Assembly: GCA_026214975.1 (NCBI GenBank)
Contig: CM047808.1
Span: 6,313,262 to 6,377,261 of the forward strand
Source of the DNA: Gentiana macrophylla
Lineage: Eukaryota; Streptophyta; Magnoliopsida; Gentianales; Gentianaceae
Direction of reading: 5' to 3'
DNA: 64,000 bases
A program made the translations under genes and the position numbers. The notes under the pieces are model-generated. The model was not told where the DNA came from. It was given only the letters and a program-made list of their open reading frames with translations, and ran no database searches. Shown here piece by piece: positions 43,574-54,461 of this stretch. Numbering within the stretch: position 1 is the first letter of the stretch; each line of letters starts with the position of its first letter.

Positions 43574-44362
43574 GTGAAAAAAAAGTTGTTTTCTGCCAAA
43601 TATTGGAAAGGGAACATGAGAAGGCTTAGGCATGTGGATGTCGGTCGGTGCTACCTAAAAAGTTTGGGTGTCAAAAAGGGTGAAGCATACCCCCAAATGG
43701 TTAACTTAGAAAGCTTTTCATCACCATGTATCTCCTCAACAAAAGATTTGGAAGACCTTCTACAACAGTTACCTTCTCTTAAAAAACTGGGCTTCCATTA
43801 TTACGGATATTCGGATGACATGTTTCGTTATTTCTATGAAGAACAAAAAGTGGACTTGCTTTTTCCTGAACTGGACTTTCCTAGTAAACTCGAGTCACTG
43901 AAAGTTTCCGCTATGATAAATCTAGCCGTGTTCAAATTTCCTTCAAATATTAAGAAATTATCATTATCAGATTGCGGCCTAGACTGGAAATATCTACCAT
44001 TGATCAGTAAAATCCCCTGTCTTGAGGTTCTGAAGCTACTAGATTATGCCTTTGTTGGGGATGAATGGGACATGGAAGATACAGAATTTCCAAAGCTTAA
44101 GTTCTTGAAACTGCAGCATTTATACGTGGCTGAATTGATCGCGTATGGCGAGTCTTTTCCTAGCTTAGAGGTACTTATCGTGAATAGGTGCGGTTGCTTG
44201 AATATACCACCCTGTTTTAGAGAGATGCATACCTTGAAGAGGATTGAATTTTATGATTCACCCCAAGCTGCTACTTCAGTTGTTGAAATACAGGAATCGC
44301 AAAAAGACTTGGGAAACGAGGAGCTTCAAGTTATTGTTTCAGACATTGGTGTGTACCGCTAG
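43574..44362 (+). pseudogene. NLR copy C, second LRR block (262-residue open frame)
   Basis: Continuous frame from within an earlier LRR (RRLRHVDVGRCYLKSLGVKKG) through KWDMEDT-type repeat (EWDMEDTEFPKLKFLKL) to ELQVIVSDIGVYR and stop. It is the longest undamaged LRR piece besides that of copy A. The Met at 43574 is not a real start: homology with copy A begins about ten codons later, and no NB-ARC precedes it. It is a tandem duplicate of the first LRR block together with its 3' flank. Confidence 0.85.
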
Positions 44363-45462
44363 GCAGCAGGTAACGGAAGCTAAAATGTATTATGAATTGC
44401 AAATTCTCATCAATGTATTTCTCTTTTGATTTCTGCTGCCTCTCTGGCCATTGAATTGCAAGTAGACAGATGCATATTTTTCGTTTCTATTGCATCAGTT
44501 TTCACCGCATAATTGCTAATAGATTTTTGGTTTTTTCGGACAAGGTATTGGGAAAGTTTATTAACTCATGTAGTATCTGTATATCCTCCTTGTGAATCAA
44601 CTGCTACCAACTTATTCCCTGATTTTGTACTAATAATTTCATTTGTAGCTGAAATAAGCTTCATTGAAACGTGATTGATTTACAAAGTTAACGTTTTTGC
44701 AGACAATTCTAGTATCTGTGGAGAACAAGAATCAAGTACTAGCATGATTCAGAAAATAGAGAAACTTGAATGCAAATCAAATCAAGGTTCATTTACATGC
44801 GTAAAATACAGTGCAAAATTATAAAAGACTGAGAGCGCTAGCTGTTTAAGAAGTTAAGGGGAAGGAAGCACTAAAGAGGCGAAGAGAATGATGGATGATC
44901 GTCGTATGTTTTATATTTCATGGTGTTATTATGTAATAAACTCGATCGGTCTTCAAAATCAACTTGTTGTTGTACAGAGTTTAAGTCGGTAATTCTTGTA
45001 CTTTGCCTCATTTGCCACTCCTTAACTAGTGATTTACATACTTCTTTGCCTTTGGATTACATTTCTTGCAATTAATTCTTTTGTTGATACAAACATAATG
45101 GGATTAACTGTTCAGATATTAACATTCAAACATCTCTTTTTTTTATAACATTTCTTACATTTTCTTTTTGTTGCTGTTTCCTGTGAATCATTAGCCAGGC
45201 AACAACGTTCTCTGTCAATCTTTCGCTTAAGTTTTTTCAACAAATAATTGCAACAAATAATCTGTTTGGTGTGTGAAATCTGTAACTCAGTGCATAATAA
45301 TAAAGATCTATTTTCTGCCCGTGGTTTTTATCTCTCACTTTGAGAGGGTTTTCAGCGTTAAATCGTGTTCTTCTTCTTTCTCGCTATCTCCTTTGATTAT
45401 TTACGTTTGATTGCATCTGTTTTATTTCTTGCATCCGAAGTTATCTCCATCTGTTTATAACA
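44363..45462 (+). other. 3' flank of NLR C and probable copia 5' LTR
   Basis: The start (to about 44480) matches the 3' flank of the first LRR block (TCTCTGGCCAT, AAGTAGACAGATGC). The end (up to TTATAACA at 45462) is the 5' LTR of the next copia element, judged by the adjoining primer site. The LTR's left boundary could not be set because no second LTR exists in the window. Confidence 0.5.
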
Positions 45463-45464
45463 AG

Positions 45465-45476
45465 TGGCATCAGAGC
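45465..45476 (+). other. Primer-binding site (initiator tRNA-Met, one change)
   Basis: TGGCATCAGAGC; the standard is TGGTATCAGAGC. It lies three bases after the CA end of the presumed LTR. Confidence 0.8.
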
Positions 45477-45638
45477 GCCAGGTTCTGGAGAAAACAATCT
45501 GTACGATCAACTTCATCTTCACCAAGACCTTCAGCAAGGTGCTAGGATCTGTGATAAAGTTGTTATCTTTAGCAAGAAAAGAAGTCGATGAACGCGTGAA
45601 AATCGATAAATTTCTGAGGAAGGAACAGTTTTGGTGCA

Positions 45639-46358
45639 GTGGCAAATCAAGATGTGTGCATTGTTGAAACAAAGCAGGGTTTGTGGAGTCCTTTATCGAC
45701 GAACCAAATCACAAAAGGTGCAGCAGACTTTGCCAGTCTGGAAGAGAAAGCACATTCAACCATCATGTTGTGCTTATCTGATGATGTTATCACTGAGGTT
45801 GCTGAGGAAGCCACCGCAGCCATGTTGTGGAAGAAGCTTGAAAGCTTGTATATGACCAAGTCACTGACCAACAAGTTGTTGTTGAAACAGAGGTTGTTCA
45901 ATTTGAAGATGCATGAAGGGAGTCCACTGAGGAACCATCTTGACCAGCTGAACACAATATTACTTGATTTAAGGAATATTGATGTTAAAATTGAAGATGA
46001 AGATGCAGCCCTAATCTTGTTGGTGTCATTACCGGCATCATATGAAAACTTTGTGCAGTCTTTCATAGTTGGGAAGGATACAGTAGCTTTAGAGGATGTA
46101 AGGTCTGTCTTACATGCCAGGGAGCTGAGACACAAGGCTGCTGGGATAGACAGTCAGGCTGCTGGGCTAATAGCTAGCAGTAATAGTGGAAAAGATATGG
46201 ACAGAAAAAGAAAAAGAAGTCAGGGTCCAAAGGTCCTAAGTCTACTGATGTCTGTAATTATTGTAAGGAGCAGGGACATTGGAAGTCCAATTGTCCAAGG
46301 AAGAAGAAACAGCAGGAAGGCAATGCAGCACAAGAGCCTTGGCTACGGAGCAATCTGA
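45639..46358 (+). pseudogene. Copia Gag (UBN2-type)
   Basis: Open frame of 239 residues: AAMLWKKLESLYMTKSLTNK, then LKQRLFNLKMHEGSPLRNHLD, then LLVSLPASYENFVQSF are the hallmark helices of the copia gag polypeptide family. The zinc knuckle expected at the C-terminus is out of frame (CNYCKEQGHWKSNCP-like at about 46255-46300). It forms the particle coat in active relatives. Confidence 0.88.
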
Positions 46359-46387
46359 TGAGGATTTGGTTCTAGTTGCAGGGGACT

Positions 46388-47369
46388 CTACACACCATAA
46401 TGATGTGTGGATACTTGATTCTGGAGCATCCTACCATATTTGTCCAAACAGAGAGTGGTTTTCTACTTATGAACAAATGGAGGTGGTCAAATCTATATGG
46501 CCAACAGCAAGGTTTGCAAAGTTGTGGGAATTGGCTCAATAAAGTTAAAGACAGAGGATGGTAAATTCTGTACACTGAAAGATGTAAGACATGTTCCACA
46601 GATAACCAAAAATTTGGTATCTCTCAGTCTACTGGACAGGAAGGGGTTCAATTTCAAGAGTGAAGGTGGACAGCTGAATGTCTTCAAAGATTCAGTTGTA
46701 GTCCTCAAAGGCATCAAGAGGGGAACCTTATATATATTACAAGGATCTACTGTATCTGGCACTGCTGATGTTGCATCCTCAGCAGTTCACCAGTCTCAGC
46801 AGACTCAGCTGTGGCACATGAGACTAGGTCACATGGGTGAAAAGGGTATGTAGATTCTTTCTTCAGCAGGTTTTCTTGGGGGATATAAGGTCAAAAATCT
46901 AGACTTTTGTGAACATTGTGTGTTTGGGAAATTGCATAGAAGTAAGTTCTCAGCAGGGTTGCACAACACAAAGGCATCACTTGATTATATCCATTCAGAC
47001 AGCTGGGGTCCATCAAAAGTTGAGTCATTGGGTGATCACAGATATTTTGTGTCATTCATAGATGACTATTCAAGGATGACTTGGGTGGTGATGATGAAGA
47101 ACAAAAGTGATGCATTCAGTAACTTCAAGCAGTGGAAGGCTATAGTGGAGAATCAGTTAGGCAAGAAAATCAAGAAGCTTCGTACAGATAATGGTCTGGA
47201 ATTCTGCGTGAAGGATTTTGATTCATTTTGTGCAGCTGAGGGTATTGTCAGACATCATACTGTAAGGAATACACCTCAGCAGAATGGTGTGGCTGAAAAG
47301 ATGAATCAAACTCTACTGGAGAGGGCAAGATGTATGTTTTCTCAAGCTGGTTTATCAAGGATGTTTTAG
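46388..47369 (+). pseudogene. Copia protease, pre-integrase and integrase
   Basis: The protease motif VWILDSGASYHIC is at about 46405-46443. The GAG-pre-integrase region ends in LWHMRLGHMGEKGM (46810-46853), stopped by TAG where Leu or a similar residue would stand. The integrase zinc motif (FCEHCVFGKLHRSKF) precedes the core: SFIDDYSRMTW (first Asp), LRTDNGLEF (second Asp), QNGVAEKMNQ (Glu). A TAG at about 47367 (after LSRMF) ends it. At least three breaks. Confidence 0.88.
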
Positions 47370-48540
47370 GCAGAGGCTGTAAAAACAGCTTGCTACTTAA
47401 TCAACATGAGTCCTCACATGAGGATCAATCTCAAGACACCATTTGAGATGTGGTCACCAAGCTCGCCGACTACTCGATTCTAAGGGGTTTTGAAAGTACT
47501 GACTTACTATCATGTTAGTGACGGGAAGTTGGAGACAAGGGCCAAGAAGGAGTGTTTGTGGGGTATGGTGATGGAGTGAAGGGATATAGAATTTGGTCAT
47601 CGCAGAGTCCGAGTAATCCTCAGCAGGACGTGGTGTTTGATGAAAATTCTATGCTTAACTCATCGGTGGGGAGGCTCACCGAATCAAACCGATCTTGAAT
47701 CTGATAGTGTTGAGGAACAAGTGGAGCTTCAGTGGAGTCTCTTGATATGCAACAATCGGTGGATCCAAATCAACACTATCTCGATCCGGGTAATGAACGA
47801 ATCCGATCCAAGCCCACCATCGAGACCTTAGTAGGGCATCATACAAACATTAATCAGCAGAGTCTAGCTGCCAGCAGACCTAGGATCTAATGTTGGGATA
47901 CCTCCAAAGAGATATGGGTATGATGATTTGGCTGAATATGTACTCCAAGTTGCAGAGGAAGTAGAGGTTGCTGAACCTACTACTTACAGGGAAGCAGTGA
48001 CATGTATGGAAGCATCTCAGTGGCATGTTGCCATGGGAGATGAAATGGAGTCGTTGTTGAAGAATCAGACTTGGGAATTGGTCAAACAGCCTACTGACAA
48101 AGGAGTTGTGACTTGTAAATGGATTCAAGAAAAAGGAAGGAATAACTAAGGCAGAAGGGGTCAAGTATAAAGCACGTTTGGTTGCAAGAGGATTCAGTCA
48201 AAAGGAAGGGGTTGACTTTGATGAAATATTTTCACCAAGTGGTCGTCGACACACTTCAATCGTGGTGTTATTCTGGCAATGGTGGCACAAAGAAGATCTG
48301 GAACTTGAGCAATTAGATGTGAAGACCGCTTTCACATGGTGAGGTGGATAAGGAGATATACATGACACACCGAGAGGGTTTTCAAGTTCTGGCAAAGAAA
48401 ATTATGTTTGCAAGTTGAAGAAATCATTGTATGGTTTGAAGCAAGCTCCAAGGCGATGGTATAAAAGGTTTGACAGCTTTTATGCTTCAAACAGGTTACA
48501 AAAGAAGTCCATATGATCGTGGACGGTATTTGTGTTCTAA
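47370..48540 (+). pseudogene. Copia integrase C-terminus and RT N-half, truncated
   Basis: Frame-broken pieces: ACYLINMSPHMRINLKTPFE near 47390-47450, TYREAVTCMEASQWHVAMGDE at 47980-48040 (start of RT), KARLVARGFSQKEGVDFDE at 48170-48225, LEQLDVKTAF at 48307-48336, and [17 protein letters not shown] at 48424-48475. It ends before the YVDD catalytic motif. The domain order and truncation show the insertion was cut by, or recombined with, the neighbouring gypsy element. Confidence 0.85.
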
Positions 48541-48732
48541 GATGACCATGTGTGCCGACATACATCTTGTCCTTGAATTTGAGGACCCTTTGTTGGACTA
48601 AAAGTGCGGATATGAGGATGGGTCAATAAGGATAGCACATGTAATACATCTTGTGCCCATGAACCCTTCATAGCTCTGCACCACTTGTTTAATCCGATCG
48701 GGAACAAAGATATTTCTTGCCTGATACTCCCT

Positions 48733-49905
48733 TCAGAATGGCCTTCTAGACAAGGCATCAACTACCACATTTTCTTTGCCCTGTCTGTATTCAATTTTGA
48801 AATCCTGTCCCTTAAGTCTAGTGACACCCTTCTGTTGTAAACTTGTGGTTGCTTTCTGGTCCAAAAGAAATTTTAGACTCTGGTGATTTGTTCTGATGAT
48901 AAAAGGCTTTCCTTCCAAATAATGTCTCCATTTGGTAACAGCTAGGATGACTGCCATGAGTTCTTTTTCATATATGGACAGTCCTAAATCCCTATTAGTA
49001 AAGGCCTTACTGAGAAAAGCAATATGCCTCCTATTTTGTTGCAAAACAGCACCCATACCTTTACCACTAGCATTTGTCTCTACACAGAAATCCTGCTGGA
49101 AATCAGGAAGGGCCAACACCTGGGAACTCCCCACAGCCTCCTTTAATGTCTGAAATGCTTGTTTAGTGGCTGGGGTCCAAAGAAACCCTTCTTTTTTAAG
49201 TAGATCAGTTAAAGGTTTTGCCATAACACCATATCCTTTAACAAATCTCCTATAAAATCCTGACAACCCCAGAAATCCCCTGAGTTCAGTGATATTGGTA
49301 GGAGATGGCCATTTGAGCATGTCAGCAATCTTATGTGGATCAGGCAAAACACATCCTTCTTTGATAACATGTCCTAGGTACTCTACTTGCTTCTGCCCAA
49401 AAGAGCATTTACTAAGTTTGGCATAAAATTTGTGATGCCTCAGGGTTTGCAAGACCTGCTGTAAATGCTGCAGGTGGTCCTTCATAGTGTTACTGTAGAT
49501 CAGAATGTCATCAAAGAAGACTAAAACAAATTTTCTGAGGAATGGTAGTAACATATCATTCATACATTTCTGGATGGTGGCAGGGGCATTGGTGAGGCCA
49601 AAAGGCATGACCCTAAACTCATAGTGCCCCTGATGAGTGACAAAAGCAGTCTTGGAGATGTCCTCATGCTGCATTCTTATTTGATGAAAACCTGACCTCA
49701 AATCTATCTTACTGAAGTACCTAGCATGGCCCAATTCCTCCAAAAGCTCATCAATGACAGGGATAGGATATATATCTTTGATTGTCAACTCATTGAGCTT
49801 CCTAAAATCCACACACATTCTCCATGTGCCATCCTTTTTCTTGACCAATAACATGGGAGAAGAAAAGGGACTGGTGCTATGCTGAATAATATTCTGTTCT
49901 AACAT
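48733..49905 (-). CDS. Gypsy reverse transcriptase and RNase H
   Basis: 390 residues. RT: SSPMLLVKKKDGTWRMCVDF, DLRSGFHQIRM, then FGLTNAPATIQ and the catalytic VLVFFDDILIYS (FFDD in place of the usual YVDD/YIDD; both Asp kept). RNase H: NASGKGMGAVLQQ, YEKELMAVILAV, with DALSRRPF at the end. It is in the same frame as the protease piece upstream, separated by one TAG codon (49936-49938) where the family has Gln or a similar residue. A further stop directly follows RNase H. Confidence 0.92.
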   Translation of the reverse strand: MLEQNIIQHSTSPFSSPMLLVKKKDGTWRMCVDFRKLNELTIKDIYPIPVIDELLEELGHARYFSKIDLRSGFHQIRMQHEDISKTAFVTHQGHYEFRVMPFGLTNAPATIQKCMNDMLLPFLRKFVLVFFDDILIYSNTMKDHLQHLQQVLQTLRHHKFYAKLSKCSFGQKQVEYLGHVIKEGCVLPDPHKIADMLKWPSPTNITELRGFLGLSGFYRRFVKGYGVMAKPLTDLLKKEGFLWTPATKQAFQTLKEAVGSSQVLALPDFQQDFCVETNASGKGMGAVLQQNRRHIAFLSKAFTNRDLGLSIYEKELMAVILAVTKWRHYLEGKPFIIRTNHQSLKFLLDQKATTSLQQKGVTRLKGQDFKIEYRQGKENVVVDALSRRPF

Positions 49906-49935
49906 CTGCTTGATGAGAGTTTCCTCTTCTTGTTT

Positions 49936-50613
49936 CTACAAATAGGGATATATGTAAGGTTTGCTTTTAAAGGGTTTTGTGCCTGGTTTAAGTTGTATTG
50001 CATGCTGCCACTGCCTCTCCGGTGGCATAGTTGTGGGAGCCTCAAATACATCTGGAAACTTGTCCAACACTTGGGCAATGAGTGGTGGTATTTCTGTATG
50101 GTGTGGTACAACAGCCTGGACAAAGTTCAAGCAGCCAAATACCCCACAAGCTCCCCTCTTAATGGCATTTTTCAGATGTTTGCCACTGATGATCCTTAGT
50201 TCAACTCCTTTAGTAACTCCTTTAAGGACTACCTTCTCCCCTTCTCTGTCAAATTGAAACTCCATTTTATTAAACTCAAACACCAGAGGACTATATGACT
50301 TCATCCAATCCACCCCCAAGACCATATCACAGCCTCCAAGTTTCAGCAACCTGACCTCATGTACAAATCTATGGCCTTGCATAAGCCACGGTAATCTGGG
50401 ACACGTAGTATCACTGATCATCTTGTTTCCATCTGCCACTGTTATAATGAGTGGGGTGGTTACTTCTGTAATACATCCCAAGTCCTTGGCCAATTGTCGA
50501 TCTAGAAACGTATGGGAGCTGCCACTATCAATCAGGATATTGATAGTCTTCTTTTTCAGCATGCCTTGGATCCTTATAGTGTGAGAACTGACTTGACCCA
50601 AAATAGCATTCAA
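49936..50613 (-). CDS. Gypsy aspartic protease and linker
   Basis: 225 residues. The active site is INILIDSGSSHTFLD at about residue 27-41, with the second conserved block CDMVLGVDWM at about 105-115. It ends KSKPYIYPYL, the usual lead-in to RT, at a TAG. The frame is the same as gag upstream (separated by a TAA at 50620-50622) and RT downstream, so the whole is a single polyprotein interrupted by point nonsense mutations. Confidence 0.9.
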   Translation of the reverse strand: MNAILGQVSSHTIRIQGMLKKKTINILIDSGSSHTFLDRQLAKDLGCITEVTTPLIITVADGNKMISDTTCPRLPWLMQGHRFVHEVRLLKLGGCDMVLGVDWMKSYSPLVFEFNKMEFQFDREGEKVVLKGVTKGVELRIISGKHLKNAIKRGACGVFGCLNFVQAVVPHHTEIPPLIAQVLDKFPDVFEAPTTMPPERQWQHAIQLKPGTKPFKSKPYIYPYL

Positions 50614-50619
50614 GGATAA

Positions 50620-51180
50620 TTATGGGCATTCCTCTTCCTGATCTTTTACAGTACTTGCCTGTCCTTCTACTGCCTCTATTTCTCCATAAACCTCATCTTG
50701 ATCTGACAGAATGAAGTGTAGGTGTCTATTTTGGCATTGATGGCTAGGTAGGAATTTCTCACTGCATCTGAAATATAATCCTTTGGCTCTTTTTTCCTGA
50801 AGTTCTGCAGGGGAAATAGTCTTGAAAGGTGTTTGTGATCTACCCCTCTCACCTGGTTTAGCAATATGTGGTTCAACCTTTGCAACTACCATGTTCCTTC
50901 CTTGTGCATTTACCATTTGTTCCTGTGTTTTTACAATATGCCCTGCTCTAGTCAATGTTTTAGGCTCCATCAACTTTACCATGCCCCTAATGTCCTCCTT
51001 TAATCCCCCAATGAATCGCTCAATGAAATATTGCTCATCTAGCTGGGAGTTCTTTCTCATGACATAGGACTTTAATTCCTCAAACTTCTCCTGGTAAAGT
51101 ACCACACTCCCAGTCTGTTGGAGTCTATGGAATTCGGATACTGCATCATCTAGGTCCCTGCTAGCAAAAATCTTAAGCAC
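50620..51180 (-). pseudogene. Gypsy gag, C-terminal part
   Basis: DLDDAVSEFHRLQQTGSVV, then YQEKFEELKSYV and EQYFIERFIGGL are the Ty3 Gag helices. A degenerate knuckle FRCSEKFLPSHQC follows near residue 137. The gag frame is continuous in sense with the piece at 53586-54067, from which it is separated by the 2.4-kb insertion. Confidence 0.88.
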
Positions 51181-51511
51181 GCCAGAAAGCTGACGTCACC
51201 GAAACTAAACCTTAGAAACGGCGTCAAGAAGCGGACAGACCTTTTCTAGGCTAAACGGATCCTAACCGGCAGTGTACCGGATCAAATTATAGTGATAGTG
51301 TGGTGAGTCAGAGTGTCGAATCCACAGGGAAAACATGGTAATTCTTTTAAGTGGGGTTAAACACCAAAGAGCTGTTATTAACCCGATCTAAACCGCAATT
51401 TTATAAAACCGAGTACAACTATTCTACTAAACATAAAATAAATGCGTAAATTAAAATCTATACTAATATAATATATATAGATATATAAATATATATAAAT
51501 ATACATAGATC

Positions 51512-51512
<1 letters not shown>

Positions 51513-51600
<88 letters not shown>
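51513..51600. repeat. (TA)n microsatellite, about 44 units
   Basis: Pure TA run of about 88 bases inside the LTR-like insertion. Confidence 0.97.
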
Positions 51601-51602
<2 letters not shown>

Positions 51603-52856
51603 AAAATATGATATATAGACTAAACTAGCCAAAGTATATATAATCAATTTATACGATCTTTTCAGTTAATAGAATGTGTTCGATCTTCCTTTTTAGGTCC
51701 AATTGAGTAAATGAAACGGTGTACTCCTATAGTCAACAATTCCTCCTCACACGAGCGTATGAAATTGTCATATGTCAAATGTCATCAGTCCAATGTCCAT
51801 AACTGCCCCATGCTAAACTTAGTTAGTCTGAACAGGTACCGAGTACAAATCTACCCCGGATAAAAGAGGTTATTCCGTTCGTCAGACGGCCGATGTTATT
51901 CAAAGGGCTCCGGTTGTCAGGCGGATCGATTTAACTTTCCGGTGATAGTTTCAATTAAACCGTTGATTTTAACATTATTACGATCTCGAGTACATATGTC
52001 AATAAAATTCATCTTTCCCAAGACAAATCTGCCCCCGGGTAGGAAATCGGATTCCGTTGTCACGTTATTCACTCGGCCAATTTTACCCTCCGGTTTTTCT
52101 ATTTTTATCTCATATCCTGACTTCTCTGGTCAGTTCATCGCCAGGTTATATGTTACGATTCATCTTGGTTAATTACGTCAATCTGAATATATTATCAATA
52201 CGTAGCAAATAGAAAAAGATTCATTTAACTCAATTTAAGTCAATTTTAATTAGACAGCATTCCGTTTACGAAAAGATCGAAATAATACGATTACATAACT
52301 TTGGCTAGTTATTAGATCTAGCCTAATAACATTATAAAACTAAAAAGATGAAAATAAAAACATCAAACATAAATACTATAGAAATTACCCGATTACAACT
52401 GCTGACTCAGAAATCGTCTTTTTCCGGACATTACAACGACTTCAGCAACACCGAACTTTCGAGAATTTCCCGAGCATTACTACCGTACTACTACTACATT
52501 ATTTATTTCGGCATAAGGCCTATTTACAAAACTAAAGAGGGAGAGATATATATATAGAATACGGTGTATATATATATTTTGGTACGCTTCTGAATGCTCA
52601 CTGATGCACTCCTTATATAGAAAATGGATCCTTGGCCGACCTGAGTCGGGTATGGGCCGGCCTGGGTCGGTCTAATGATGACTCCCACGTTCATGATCAT
52701 CATTAGCATGTGCAAGGGAAGATTTAGTTTGGTTCAAAAAACACCTAAAACGCGAAGATTTAGAGGCTTCAAAAAGACTGTTTACACCATTTCTGAACAA
52801 AAAAGACTATATCCCCAAGATTTGTGGTCAAACACCCTTTTTAACCTTAAGCCCCT

Positions 52857-52886
52857 AATTATAATTATAATTATAATTATAATTAT
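52857..52886. repeat. (AATTAT)n, about five units
   Basis: Short hexamer array inside the insertion. Confidence 0.9.
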
Positions 52887-52899
52887 ATTAAACTTATAA

Positions 52900-53280
52900 A
52901 ATTCATATCTTTTGATTCCGAACTCCAAACGACATGATTCAAGATCCATTGAAAATCTCGTTGAATAGTCTATAACTTTCATCAAGGACACTTCTTCAGA
53001 AAACGCATTTTTAATGAGCCATTTGCTTGTCGAAGACTTTCCTCGATTTCCACTAATTGACCACTTGACCACTTAAGTTAAGTGACGCTTCATAACTTGA
53101 ATTGTAGACCTCCATTTTACATGATTCATAGTGCATCGGAAAGCTTATATGAAGATCTTCAACTTTCATGAAGAACACTTAATCAGAAAATATCTTTTTA
53201 ATGAGCCATTCCCAATACGTGTCGTTCTCGGGATTAGCCATTTAACCACTTAAGTGAGTGACGCTATATAACTTCCTTCC
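52900..53280. repeat. Two diverged direct repeats of about 160-180 bp in the insertion
   Basis: 52905-53090 and 53095-53275 share, in order, CATGATTCA, AACTTTCAT.AA, ACACTT..TCAGAAAA, TTTTTAATGAGCCATT, ACCACTTAAGT.AGTGACGC and TAACTT. They are an internal tandem duplication of the LTR-like sequence. Confidence 0.7.
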
Positions 53281-53585
53281 AACGACTTGAATTAACTTCA
53301 AAAAGTGTCTATACTCGGGATTTCAGTTCATCTTAGGATTCTCGCAAATAAATAAGCAGAAAATACCCACGTAAAGCGATTACACAACACTCCGGTCACT
53401 AAAACCTAGGTGCAAAACTACTTTTTTTACTATAAATACTAAGTTTTACTACTAACTATACTAAACTATAAAGATTAATATTTCATACCAATTATATCGT
53501 AATTTCAAATATTTTACATAGAATTCGTTGATAAAACATAATAAAATAACGTATATTTAATCATATAAAAGTAATACATCACAAC

Positions 53586-54067
53586 TCCTCACAAATGCTA
53601 TTCCAACTAATCTTGGTTTGGCTCTTCTCCCACCCCCCATACCATAAACTAGCCTTGCCTCTCATGTGGATTTCGGCCATAGAAATCTGGTGTGCTTCAG
53701 TGAGATTATGCATTACAAAGTATTGCTCACACAACCTAATCCATTCTTCTGGATTTTCACCATTAAAAGTAGGAAAATCTACTTTGGGAAAGCGTAATAC
53801 CTCATGTCTCTACTCTTCGTTAGAATGGGGAGCTCCTTGAATTGTTCCTGTAATTCCAGTGGTTGCTGTAGCAGTTTCTGCAGCTTTCTGTTGAATCAAG
53901 AGCCCAAACATCTGCTTGATTTCTGTAAATCTCTGTTCTGTATTCACCCTGTAATCGGATTCACTGAGCCGATATTCCTTGAATCGAGCCTCTGATGCTT
54001 CGAAACCAGCTAGTATCTCAGCCAATTTTGCGTCTACTTCAGGTAATTTGGCGTCATTTGTCTCCAA
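53586..54067 (-). pseudogene. Gypsy gag, N-terminal part
   Basis: The acidic N-terminus (DAKLPEVDAKLAEILAGFEA) is followed, after a stop or frameshift near 53805, by KVDFPTFNGENPEEWIRLCE, the hallmark start of the Ty3 Gag domain, and MRGKASLWYGGWEKSQ. It ends at the insertion boundary. Confidence 0.82.
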
Positions 54068-54159
54068 GCTACCAGCTAAAGTCCTCTGGTTATCCTATGC
54101 AGCTTTCAAACGAGCACCCTCCACCATGGTTGTGGAAGCTTAGGCCAGAGAATCACTAT

Positions 54160-54170
54160 CTCTGATACCA
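54160..54170 (-). other. Primer-binding site (initiator tRNA-Met)
   Basis: The minus strand reads TGGTATCAGAG three bases after the LTR end. Confidence 0.9.
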
Positions 54171-54173
54171 ATT

Positions 54174-54424
54174 TGTAATGAACTGGAAAATGAAGAAGAA
54201 AATGGAAAAAAAAAACAAGAGAAAAACCAAATTGGAAGAAGTAAGGTTTGTATTATTTCTTTGATAAATCTTTCTATACAGTTTACAGCCTTTAAGTAGA
54301 ACTCTAACAACTTAACCGCTTCTAACTGACTAACCACCCTCCCGACGGTTAAAAGTCAAGATAAGAGTCTAGATACATTGGTTATTTGGTAGTTATTATG
54401 CTAATACATTACAATTTCCCAACA
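54174..54424 (-). repeat. 5' LTR of the gypsy element (251 bp)
   Basis: The minus strand starts TGTTGGGAAATTG and ends CATTACA. The adjoining primer site fixes one boundary. Confidence 0.82.
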
Positions 54425-54461
54425 TATAGATCATCTGAGCTTATTAGCTATATTATTACTT

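Larger units (their letters stand above)
45463..48540 (+). mobile_element. Truncated Ty1/copia retrotransposon
   Basis: After the primer site come Gag, protease, integrase and the first half of RT in copia order, all plus strand. The element stops abruptly at about 48540, within RT, against a minus-strand gypsy element. No 3' LTR is present. Multiple stops indicate an older insertion than the element at 17625. Confidence 0.9.
51181..53585 (-). mobile_element. LTR-like insertion in gypsy gag, probable solo LTR
   Basis: It splits gag between the ISWNSICEE and VLKIFASRDL codons. It shares the order of motifs with 12880-14800 (CCGGCAGTGTACCGG, GTGAGTCAGAGTGTCG, CACACGAGCG, CGGATTCCGTTGTCA-type blocks) and has a minus-strand TATATAA box at about 52612-52620. 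It carries no ORF. A solo LTR is the simplest reading. The exact ends are uncertain within a few bases because no clean target duplication is visible. Confidence 0.65.
48541..54424 (-). mobile_element. Truncated Ty3/gypsy retrotransposon (minus)
   Basis: From the right: 5' LTR 54174-54424, primer site, gag (split by an insertion at 51181-53585), protease, RT and RNase H; the integrase and 3' LTR are missing at the junction with the copia fragment. The coding region is nearly intact: from 51180 to 48733 one frame runs throughout, broken only by two nonsense codons. Confidence 0.92.
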
